This document shows, one piece after another, positions 1-5,174 of a stretch of DNA of 11,093 nt; within the stretch, counting starts at the first letter, position 1; each line of letters begins with the position of its first letter. The stretch covers positions 1 through 11,093 of the forward strand of contig JAQTNV010000082.1 in the NCBI GenBank assembly GCA_028713675.1, given 5' to 3'. A program made the position numbers and the translations under genes. The notes under the pieces were generated by a model, which did no database searches, was not told the DNA's origin, and saw only the letters and a list, made by a program, of their open reading frames with translations. The stretch comes from a bacterium (lineage in GTDB: Bacteria > Desulfobacterota > JAPLJL01).

Positions 1-265
1 GGGGAAACAAAAAGAAAACCGGCGATCAGGACAGGGAGTGAACTATTAATCAGGAAGAAAGTACGAAAACTCATCCGAAAACGGCGGAAAGTATACTCCT
101 CCCCCTTGAGGGGGGAGGATGGCAGGAGGGGGTGATCATTCTGCCCACCCTCCCCTCTGTCCCCTCCCCTCAAGGGAGGGGATAGTTCCTTCCTCGGTCT
201 GCTCCGGTGCGGAAAATACCCGGATATTTTTCGTATAGTTCTCACGGCTTGGTCCTTTCCCCGGA
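1..265. other. Non-coding region downstream of cpaB
   Basis: I see no convincing gene here. The region lies downstream of the cpaB stop codon on the minus strand, before whatever Tad gene follows to the left (by usual Tad order a secretin such as CpaC/RcpA, not visible here). Its only clear structure is the long inverted repeat at 96-185. The remaining AT-richer flanks (1-95 and 186-265) show no ribosome-binding site, promoter or hairpin that I can defend. Confidence 0.6.
96..185. repeat. Long imperfect inverted repeat (CT/AG-rich hairpin)
   Basis: The left arm (96-134) and right arm (146-185) are imperfect reverse complements of about 39 nt separated by an 11-nt loop. Each arm also contains its own small palindrome of the form CCC-TTGA-GGG or CCC-TCAA-GGG, so the element could fold as one long hairpin or as two small ones. 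I know similar C-run/TTGA/G-run elements as dispersed repeats in many bacterial genomes. Lying just after cpaB it might attenuate transcription or protect the mRNA end, but there is no T-tract and I do not call it a terminator. Confidence 0.75.
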
Positions 266-1045
266 TCAGTGTTCCCGGCCCTTGATCACGCGGATATCCC
301 GCTCATGCTGGATGGTCGCCCGTCTTTCTACCTTGTAGATGTCCTCCCAGGTGACCTTGGGGATCTTCCCTTCCGAGGCCAGGTCGCGGTTGTTTCTGAG
401 GGCCAAAGAGAGCTTGCCCCGCTCCGCCGCGAAAACCAGGATCTCCGCTTCGAGCGGGGTGACGGAGAGGGTCACGGTCCGGTAGCCCACGTTGGGTTCG
501 GCCGCGGTGGTCCCGAAGCGGTCGCCGACGGCCAGGATGGTCACATTCTGGAGGAGGGTCAGGGTGGCCAGGCCGGTTCCCTCTCCCCCGGTTTCGGTGG
601 AGAAGGTGCCGAGGATGTCCACCGCGTCGTTGGGGCGGACCAGGTTGCCGACCGAGCTGACCTCGTCCACCGGGATGGTGATCGCCCTTTCCTTTTCCCG
701 GACGATCTCGGAAAAAGCGGCCCCGGACTGGGTGACCCCCAGGTCGGACCAGAGGAGGGGGGAGCCCTTCTCGATCCGGTAACGGGTGACCTGCCCGAGG
801 ATCAGGTCCAGGTCCCGGGGGGTCAGCGCGTTCTTATGCGCGTAGCGTTCCGGGATCGGTTCTTTTCTCAGGAGGTCTTCGGTCAGCTTGGTGTTGGGAG
901 GGATCGGATCCTTGGCGGTGAGCACCATGACCATCTCCATTCCCCGGGTGATGGATTGCTTTGCCTGCCGGAGGTAGAGATTGATCAGGACGACCGCGGC
1001 GATTCCCAGGACCAGGGCGATCACAAGCTGGATTTTTCGGTTCAT
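266..1045 (-). CDS. cpaB: Flp pilus assembly protein CpaB/RcpC
   Basis: CpaB/RcpC is the inner-membrane-anchored periplasmic component of Tad pilus machines and is thought to act with or stabilise the outer-membrane secretin. The 259-residue protein has a normal family length. An N-terminal membrane anchor (about residues 5-25) is followed by a SAF-type domain (about 40-105) starting VLTAKDPIPPNTKL and containing KGSPLLWSDLG. The RcpC/CpaB C-terminal domain (about 120-225) includes AITIPVDEVSSVGNLVRPND and DAVDILGTF, which is the typical GxxxPxDxVDxLxT pattern. The start is well supported by AAGGAG (1053-1058) seven bases upstream. That ribosome-binding site overlaps the stop codon of the preceding peptidase gene, so the two are translationally coupled. 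The protein and its neighbours agree, and I see nothing odd in it. Confidence 0.95.
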   Translation of the reverse strand: MNRKIQLVIALVLGIAAVVLINLYLRQAKQSITRGMEMVMVLTAKDPIPPNTKLTEDLLRKEPIPERYAHKNALTPRDLDLILGQVTRYRIEKGSPLLWSDLGVTQSGAAFSEIVREKERAITIPVDEVSSVGNLVRPNDAVDILGTFSTETGGEGTGLATLTLLQNVTILAVGDRFGTTAAEPNVGYRTVTLSVTPLEAEILVFAAERGKLSLALRNNRDLASEGKIPKVTWEDIYKVERRATIQHERDIRVIKGREH

Positions 1046-1052
1046 GGCGGTT

Positions 1053-1058
1053 CTCCTT
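1053..1058 (-). promoter_or_regulatory. Ribosome-binding site of cpaB overlapping the cpaA stop
   Basis: On the minus strand AAGGAG ends seven bases before the cpaB ATG and shares bases with the TAA stop of the prepilin peptidase gene (1057-1059). It is the only strong Shine-Dalgarno sequence among the Tad genes in this window, which contrasts with the repeat-derived junctions further upstream. Confidence 0.8.
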
Positions 1059-1602
1059 ATAAAATCAGGAAATGGTTGAAGAAATGCGCCTCCACCCAGG
1101 CCCAGAGGGTGCCCGCGGCGATGGCGAAGCCGTAGGGGACCTTCAGGCTTTCCTCGGGGTCGAGGGGGATGGCGGCGGTTCCCGGGAGAAAGAAAGTGAA
1201 AACGGTGATCAGAATGTTTTTCAGGCTGCGGAAGAGGCGCTTCCGCCGGACCAGCTCGATCAGGGCCATGGCCCCGCCGGTCAGGATGGAATAGAAAAGG
1301 GCGGGGACAATGAAAGGATACCCGGCGATCGCCCCGATCGCCCCCGCGAGCTTGACGTCTCCCCCGCCGATTCCGCCCCAGAGATAAATCACCAGGAAAA
1401 TCCCGAAGCCGACGAGAAAGCCGACCGCGCCGGATTTCGCGCCGGCTGCGCCCCCCAGGGCCGTGTTTAAAATCAGGCCCAGGGCCAGGGCCGGGAGGGT
1501 TAAAGCGTTATAGATTTTCTGATAACGGATATCGGTATACCCGGAGGCGGCCAGGAGCGCCAGCAGCAGGGGATCGGAAAGGGTGAAAGCCGGGGGATTC
1601 AT
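1057..1602 (-). CDS. cpaA: Prepilin peptidase, A24 family (CpaA/TadV)
   Basis: This is an integral-membrane aspartic protease that cleaves the leader peptides of Flp-type prepilins and pseudopilins. The 181-residue protein is of the short CpaA/TadV kind, lacking the N-methylating cysteine domain of PilD. The first catalytic aspartate is D24 in TDIRYQKIYN. The second is D82 in the GxGD-type motif GGIGGGDVKL. Hydrophobic segments occur at about residues 10-21, 33-50, 56-75, 84-110 and 160-178, and the C-terminus has the family-typical VPYGFAIAAG. The ATG at 1602 lies six bases after the pilin stop codon and has no clear Shine-Dalgarno sequence, suggesting coupled translation. Its substrates are probably the three GQ-type leaders encoded just upstream (1609-1842, 2873-3523, 3660-4997). 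Confidence 0.95.
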   Translation of the reverse strand: MNPPAFTLSDPLLLALLAASGYTDIRYQKIYNALTLPALALGLILNTALGGAAGAKSGAVGFLVGFGIFLVIYLWGGIGGGDVKLAGAIGAIAGYPFIVPALFYSILTGGAMALIELVRRKRLFRSLKNILITVFTFFLPGTAAIPLDPEESLKVPYGFAIAAGTLWAWVEAHFFNHFLIL

Positions 1603-1608
1603 TGGGGC

Positions 1609-1842
1609 TCAGGGGACGGGCAGTCCGACCAGGAAAGTTAAAAGCCCGTAGTAACCGCGGACAGCGGAGAAAAAGATGGCGAAGGCGGCGCCGATGACCA
1701 GGGCGGCCAGGAGCGTGGCCAGAAGGTATTCCACCATCGCCTGCCCACTCTGGGAAAACAGCGAGACAGGTGAGAAAAGCGAGAAACGCGGGAAAAGGTT
1801 ACAAACGTTTGTTGGGTTTGTTATGTTTTCCCCATCTTCCAT
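1609..1842 (-). CDS. Small Flp/TadE-like pilin with repeat-encoded leader
   Basis: This short protein (77 residues) has the layout of a type IVb prepilin: a leader ending at G33, then a mature part starting QAMVEYLL with glutamate at +5, a hydrophobic helix (about residues 38-60) and a short tail ending GLPVP. By position next to the peptidase it is probably the major Flp pilin, but a truncated TadE-like minor pilin is also possible. The mature part of about 44 residues is at the short end. The only in-frame ATG upstream of the helix is at 1842, giving a 33-residue leader. That leader is encoded by 9-nt tandem repeats and reads as tripeptides (ITN, PTN, VCN, then LFP, RFS, LFS, PVS, LFS). It has one basic residue (R19), unlike ordinary basic Flp leaders. 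The ATG itself lies in a heptamer array with GGAG immediately adjacent, so initiation is unusual or the true start differs. The assignment of the mature part is firmer than that of the start. Confidence 0.75.
   Translation of the reverse strand: MEDGENITNPTNVCNLFPRFSLFSPVSLFSQSGQAMVEYLLATLLAALVIGAAFAIFFSAVRGYYGLLTFLVGLPVP
1753..1824 (-). repeat. Two in-frame 9-nt tandem arrays in the pilin leader
   Basis: Read on the minus strand, 1824-1798 holds three 9-nt units (ATAACAAAC, CCAACAAAC, GTTTGTAAC). The stretch 1797-1753 holds five more of a different family (CTTTTCCCG, CGTTTCTCG, CTTTTCTCA, CCTGTCTCG, CTGTTTTCC). Because 9 is a multiple of 3 the frame stays open, giving tripeptide repeats in the pilin leader. 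Confidence 0.85.
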
Positions 1843-1880
1843 CTCCTATCTCCTATCTGCTATCTGCTTACTGCTTACTT
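1832..1880 (-). repeat. Heptamer tandem array spanning a stop and a start codon
   Basis: There are seven degenerate 7-nt units. On the minus strand they read AAGTAAG, CAGTAAG, CAGATAG, CAGATAG, GAGATAG, GAGATGG, AAGATGG. The first unit contains the TAA stop (1877-1875) of the upstream unknown gene and the sixth contains the ATG (1842) of the small pilin. The rotated core TAGCAGA matches the core TAGCAGG of the array near 3560-3659. Confidence 0.9.
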
Positions 1881-2672
1881 CGTTATCATGGCTGCGGTGA
1901 TCAGCACGCCTTCCTCCGGATCCCGGTCAATTCTCAGGGAAAGCCGGGCATTGGCCTTGCCCAAATTCAGGAAGTTTTCCGCCTCCGGGCCGCCCCGGGA
2001 TTCCCACCCCTCGCCGGCGAGCCTGCCGGCGTAGAACCTCCGGGCCGATTCGACGGATCCGGGGTACCGGTAAACCGCGATCTGGAGGCGCGGAGACGAG
2101 CCGGACCCCTGGATCGAAACCAGCCGCTGGGAAAGGGGAAGGCGGGGGAAGCCGGCCGGGTCCACCCCGGGGGAGTCGTTGAGCCCTTCGGCCAGAAAAT
2201 TTGCCAGCCCGAGTCCGGACGCGGAGAAGGCGAAGAGATCGGCACCGGAACCCGGGCGGGGCAGGACGAGGAAAGCGGAAACCAGGTCGGCGGGGTTGAA
2301 CCCCCGGGACAGAAGTTTGAGGGCCTGGCCGCGCCCGAGGGGAAGACCGGCCAGGAACCCCTGTTTTTCACCCCCGGCGATGACATCCCCGGAATTTCTT
2401 TGCAGGGACGACCAGAGGTCCGAAGAATTTATCTTTTCGGCTTTTCCCCGCTCGATTAACATCCGGCCCCCGTTAACCCGGAACTCCCGGACGCCTTCCC
2501 AGGAGGTTCCGGGGATGGATTTGAGCGCCGGCCGGGATCCGGTCATCCGGTCGGTGACTGTGGCCCGGCCGACCCTGGTCGCGGGGGTGAAAGTGACCCC
2601 GAACCAGACAATTCCGGCCAGGATCATAAAAGATAGAAATAGCCGGGAAATACGGTCCAGATGATTTTTCAT
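1875..2672 (-). CDS. Unknown membrane-anchored protein of the Tad cluster
   Basis: I do not recognise a named family. From the ATG at 2672 the product is 265 residues. It has one N-terminal membrane segment (about residues 8-28, LFLSFMILAGIVWFGVTF) without a lipobox, so it is probably anchored in the inner membrane with a periplasmic body. The middle part is moderately hydrophobic with a GLPLGRGQALKLLSRGFNP stretch. The C-terminal part (about 195-265) contains VYRYPGSVESARRFYAGRLA followed by GEGWE, resembling small domains with an FY-x(n)-GW signature in bacterial periplasmic proteins of unknown function. An upstream ATG at 2822 would add 50 residues, but these translate an inverted-repeat element (2696-2804), so I reject that start. 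No Shine-Dalgarno sequence precedes 2672. The position between tadE and the pilin gene suggests a role in pilus assembly or in handling pseudopilins; this is inference. Confidence 0.7.
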   Translation of the reverse strand: MKNHLDRISRLFLSFMILAGIVWFGVTFTPATRVGRATVTDRMTGSRPALKSIPGTSWEGVREFRVNGGRMLIERGKAEKINSSDLWSSLQRNSGDVIAGGEKQGFLAGLPLGRGQALKLLSRGFNPADLVSAFLVLPRPGSGADLFAFSASGLGLANFLAEGLNDSPGVDPAGFPRLPLSQRLVSIQGSGSSPRLQIAVYRYPGSVESARRFYAGRLAGEGWESRGGPEAENFLNLGKANARLSLRIDRDPEEGVLITAAMITK

Positions 2673-2695
2673 GGATCGTGCCGAAATGATTAAGC

Positions 2696-2804
2696 TGTCA
2701 TTCTGAGCCTCTGGCGACTTGTCCCGAGAATGGTTGAGGGAAGAATCTCGCTTTTGTCCAAGATGCCAAAAACGAGAGACCCTTCGCTTGTGCTCAGGGT
2801 GACA
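2696..2804. repeat. Dispersed inverted-repeat (MITE/REP-like) element
   Basis: The ends are inverted: the left begins TGTCATTCTGAGC and carries GAAGAATCTCG, and the right, reverse-complemented, reads TGTCACCCTGAGC with GAAGGGTCTCTCG. The left arm has about 20 extra bases in the middle. Elements with TGTCATTCTGAGC...GAAGAATCTC ends are familiar to me as dispersed non-coding repeats in diverse bacterial genomes. It fills most of the junction between tadE and the unknown gene. Chance openness of one frame across it creates the false 50-residue N-terminal extension noted for that gene. Confidence 0.8.
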
Positions 2805-2872
2805 TTTCGCTGATTTTGTCATAGGTTATTCTCAGATCACTTGGCTCATCGAAATATTTCCTTTATCTCTCC

Positions 2873-3523
2873 TCAAAACGGTTTTCCTACTTTTGCTCCT
2901 CCGAGGTCGCCGAAGTCCTGGTTGCCCGAAGATCCGTTCTGATTGGAATTGGACCGGGCGGCCGCGATGCCCCAGCTGACGAAGCGCAGGGCGTTGCCGG
3001 GCTCCCGGTCGTCACGCCAGGTATTGCCGTCCAGGTAATGGGTGGAGGCCAGCAGTGTGTTTTGGCTGGAACCTGGGCGGGGGCGGAAAGTGAAGGTCAG
3101 GGTTTTCCCGTCGGTTCCTGAGCCATGGCCCAGGAGATCGGTGAGCCCGAAAAGCAGGATGTCTTCGAAGGGCTCGCTCTCCGGGGCGTTTTTCAATTTC
3201 AGGCGTTCCTTCATCGCCTCGCTGTTATAAAAGAGAAGGGCCAGGTCTTTTTCCGTAACCTGGCTTTTCCCGGCCCGCGAGTTGGTCCAGACCGTGTAGC
3301 GGGCGGCGATGATTGTATCGGCCTTGCGGTTATACCCTTCCCCGAGGTAGAGGACCGCGGCGAAAATCAGGATTAAAACCGGCAGGGCCACCAGGATCTC
3401 GGCCATCGCCTGGCCGCGCAGAGAGGCTGGGGGCAAAGGGCAGGGAGCATGGCGCAAAATCGTCGTTGCCCGATTTATCGGGCTGACCGAGTCTTTCCGA
3501 TTTGTCTGGTTCATCTGGTTCAT
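2873..3523 (-). CDS. tadE: TadE-like pseudopilin
   Basis: TadE-family minor pilins are processed by the Tad prepilin peptidase and are needed for pilus biogenesis. The predicted cleavage site is G37|Q38 in LRGQAMAEILVALPVL, with glutamate at +5 of the mature protein. A hydrophobic helix follows (about residues 42-61, ending AAVLYLGEG), then a soluble periplasmic domain to residue 216 with KADTIIAARYTVW just after the helix, as is common in TadE. The ATG at 3523 lies inside a 9-nt tandem array, so the first residues are MNQ-MNQ-TNR. The rest of the 37-residue leader is encoded by a 16-bp palindrome and four heptamers (3428-3455). No Shine-Dalgarno sequence precedes the start, and no better in-frame ATG exists before the helix. 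The family call is solid and the start is uncertain. Confidence 0.85.
   Translation of the reverse strand: MNQMNQTNRKDSVSPINRATTILRHAPCPLPPASLRGQAMAEILVALPVLILIFAAVLYLGEGYNRKADTIIAARYTVWTNSRAGKSQVTEKDLALLFYNSEAMKERLKLKNAPESEPFEDILLFGLTDLLGHGSGTDGKTLTFTFRPRPGSSQNTLLASTHYLDGNTWRDDREPGNALRFVSWGIAAARSNSNQNGSSGNQDFGDLGGAKVGKPF
3428..3455 (-). repeat. Four heptamers inside the tadE leader
   Basis: On the minus strand the units read GCGCCAT, GCTCCCT, GCCCTTT and GCCCCCA, following a GCNCCNT-like pattern. They encode the RHAPCPLPPA part of the TadE leader, immediately before the cleavage motif. The array is short and degenerate, so it is less certain than the others. Confidence 0.6.
3468..3483. repeat. 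Short palindrome in the tadE leader
   Basis: Seven-base perfect arms GCCCGAT and ATCGGGC flank a TT centre. It lies between the 9-mer array and the leader heptamers, inside the presumed leader coding sequence. It is probably part of a dispersed repeat rather than a regulatory site. Confidence 0.6.
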
Positions 3524-3549
3524 CTGATCTATCTGGTCTGTCTCGTCTA
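3496..3549 (-). repeat. 9-nt tandem array containing the tadE start codon
   Basis: There are six contiguous units. On the minus strand they are TAGACGAGA, CAGACCAGA, TAGATCAGA, TGAACCAGA, TGAACCAGA and CAAATCGGA. The tadE ATG at 3523 is formed across the junction of the third and fourth units, and a second in-frame ATG follows one unit later. Confidence 0.9.
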
Positions 3550-3559
3550 TTTAGTTAAA

Positions 3560-3659
3560 CTGCCTACTGCCTACTGGTTTCTGGCTACCTGCTACCTGAT
3601 ACTGGCGCAGGCTGAAGCCTGCGGCTACCTGTTTTCTGCTACTTGCTACCCGCCACTGA
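3560..3659 (-). repeat. Degenerate heptamer array with an embedded palindrome
   Basis: The spacer between the TadG-like gene and tadE is largely 7-nt units. On the minus strand the clearest are TAGGCAG (twice), TAGCAGG and variants such as TATCAGG, TAGCAAG and TAGCAGA. Within it lies the palindrome CGCAGGCT-GA-AGCCTGCG (3606-3623), which resembles a widespread GCAGGCTTCAGCCTGC-type repeat and seems to interrupt the array. The array ends beside the TAA stop (3662-3660) of the TadG-like gene. Confidence 0.8.
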
Positions 3660-4997
3660 TTAATGATTGATCATTTTCTTGGTCGCTTCCTTCAGTGTGG
3701 ATCCGGCCTGGTTGTCTTTCCCCAGTTTGTCGAACAGCGAATCCAGGGCGGTGATCCGGGTGAGCCGGGCCTCCCAGTCCATGTCCCAGAGGACGTCCCC
3801 GGCGTTTTTCGTTGTCTTGCTATAGGTCCGGGCCTGGGCCAGGCCCAGCGTGCCCCAGGGGTTCCTCTGGCTGAAGAAACCGGGCAGAAAGGCGGGCTTG
3901 GAGCTCTGGCCTTTGTCCGTGACGGCGACGGCCAGCCAGCTGCGGTCGGGATAAAGGCCGGAAAGCTTCATCGGCCGGGGGACCTGCTCCGGGGCTCCGC
4001 TCTGACGGCTGGCCGTGATGGTGACCTTGAATTTGCAGTATCTCCATTCTTCGGTGATGTAGGTCTGGTTGCAGCAGGACGCTTCTTTCTTGAGATAATC
4101 GGTTTGCTTCCAATCCGTTTTTTTGCACGAATCGTCATCGCTGAGTTCCCGCGCGCAGCCGATGCATTTCTTGTCCTTGCCCAGGATCGGCGTGAGGCTC
4201 CATTTCTGATGGTCGTAATACCATTCTTTTTTATCGATCTTTCTCCCGATCCCTCCGGTGGCGTATTTCCCGCCGGGTTCAAATTCGATTGCGGCTGGAT
4301 AATCCTCCCTTCCGATCGTTTGCGTCTGGGTGCTGGAGCCTTTTGTCTTGCCGGTTTCATCCATCCCGGCGATGTCGGCCGCCCAGCCGGGGATGAGGAG
4401 TTTTTCTAAAATGTCCTTGAAGCTTCCCCGTTCGAGATGAAGCGTCAGGGTGGTGGGATTTTCCGGGTTGCCGGTGGGAATAAAGGGGTAGGGGATGCCG
4501 ATGGCCCCCGGCTTGTTCATCCGGGTAATCCGGTAAACCTCGGCCTCGGCCACGATCGGAAAATATTTGACGATATCGTCCTGGAGATTGGCCATCGCCC
4601 GCGCGATTTTCCAGAGCCGTTTGATCGCGTCCGGGGCTTTGGAGTTGAAAATCGACCAGGGGGTGGCGCAGTAGGCCCCGACATATGGGATCCCCACGCA
4701 GATGGTCAGAAGCACCCAGGTGGCGATGATCAGGATGATGGTCCCCACCACCACGACCATCCCCTGGTTCAGGCCGGCGACCAGGTTATAGCCCCGGGCC
4801 AGCCAGGAGGCGCCCGAGACGGCGGCGGCGTCCGCCGCGTTCTGGATTTCGATCTTGGTGTTGACCTGGTGACCGACGTTTACCGTCACCGCCATGAAGG
4901 CGACCAGGACCAGGAGGACCAGGGCCACGAAAGCGAGAGACTGCCCGCCCTCGTCCCGCCCGAGCTTGTTGATCTGCCGCGCGAAACAACTGATCAT
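3660..4997 (-). CDS. TadG-like pseudopilin / Flp pilus assembly protein
   Basis: The N-terminus matches the TadE/G-like Tad domain: a GG|Q cleavage-type site (G17-G18-Q19), a hydrophobic helix (about residues 20-42), then IQNAADAAAVSGASWLARGY, the classic QNAADAAALAGA signature. A second hydrophobic segment lies at about 78-100. The remaining 340 residues should be outside the cytoplasm. I see no von Willebrand A domain, which longer TadG proteins carry. A cysteine-rich insert holds C278-x2-C281, C291, C308, C309 and C321, suggesting disulfides or metal binding. Position +5 after the putative cleavage site is phenylalanine (F23) rather than glutamate, so processing may be atypical. The ATG at 4997 has only a weak AAAGG upstream. 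It is the first gene of the minus-strand Tad cluster, downstream of a promoter-like sequence at 5032-5060. Confidence 0.85.
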   Translation of the reverse strand: MISCFARQINKLGRDEGGQSLAFVALVLLVLVAFMAVTVNVGHQVNTKIEIQNAADAAAVSGASWLARGYNLVAGLNQGMVVVVGTIILIIATWVLLTICVGIPYVGAYCATPWSIFNSKAPDAIKRLWKIARAMANLQDDIVKYFPIVAEAEVYRITRMNKPGAIGIPYPFIPTGNPENPTTLTLHLERGSFKDILEKLLIPGWAADIAGMDETGKTKGSSTQTQTIGREDYPAAIEFEPGGKYATGGIGRKIDKKEWYYDHQKWSLTPILGKDKKCIGCARELSDDDSCKKTDWKQTDYLKKEASCCNQTYITEEWRYCKFKVTITASRQSGAPEQVPRPMKLSGLYPDRSWLAVAVTDKGQSSKPAFLPGFFSQRNPWGTLGLAQARTYSKTTKNAGDVLWDMDWEARLTRITALDSLFDKLGKDNQAGSTLKEATKKMINH

Positions 4998-5031
4998 AAA
5001 CGGCCTTTATAAAACCGATAGGGTACATTTA

Positions 5032-5060
5032 CATATACCTGACCGACAAACAGTATGCAA
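5032..5060 (-). promoter_or_regulatory. Possible promoter of the Tad cluster
   Basis: On the minus strand TTGCAT (5060-5055) and TATATG (5037-5032) are separated by 17 bases, a sigma70-like arrangement about 35 bases upstream of the TadG-like start. The match to consensus is partial (three and four of six bases), so this is a weak prediction. The region is AT-rich and lies between divergent genes, which favours a promoter here. Confidence 0.4.
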
Positions 5061-5086
5061 GTATTATTTTGATTGAATGTTATTTG

Positions 5087-5115
5087 TTGGTGACGGGGGA
5101 TTTAAATGTTAGAAT
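5087..5115 (+). promoter_or_regulatory. Probable promoter of the 5175 gene
   Basis: TTGGTG (5087-5092) and TAGAAT (5110-5115) are spaced by exactly 17 bases and resemble sigma70 -35 and -10 boxes (TAGAAT differs from TATAAT at one position). It would give an untranslated leader of about 50 bases before the ATG at 5175. It is arranged divergently to the promoter candidate at 5032-5060, so the two could be co-regulated from the short segment between them. Confidence 0.55.
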
Positions 5116-5174
5116 CCCCTCCGTCGCGATCAGATCGAAGCCGGACCTAAACTCATTATCAAAGGAGAAAGCGC

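Noticed and set aside
96-185. Rho-independent terminator after cpaB
   Set aside because: The hairpin has no following T-tract on the minus strand and resembles a dispersed repeat.
269-1135. Long plus-strand open frame opposite cpaB
   Set aside because: It is the antisense shadow of a confidently identified CpaB gene in GC-rich DNA, and its product is Gly/Asp/Arg-rich with no recognisable domain.
1832-1880. CRISPR-like array
   Set aside because: The units are 7 nt and directly adjacent, with no spacers, so this is a simple tandem repeat.
2696-2804. Insertion sequence or transposase remnant
   Set aside because: It has inverted ends but no transposase coding fragment and is about 110 bp, so I call it only a MITE/REP-like repeat.
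3468-3483. Palindrome as a regulator operator for tadE
   Set aside because: It lies inside the presumed leader coding sequence among other dispersed repeats, and no promoter is seen beside it.
3663-4409. Plus-strand open frame of 248 codons opposite the TadG-like gene
   Set aside because: It is a shadow frame. The minus-strand product has the clear QNAADAAAVSGA signature, and the plus-strand product has no ribosome-binding site or family features.
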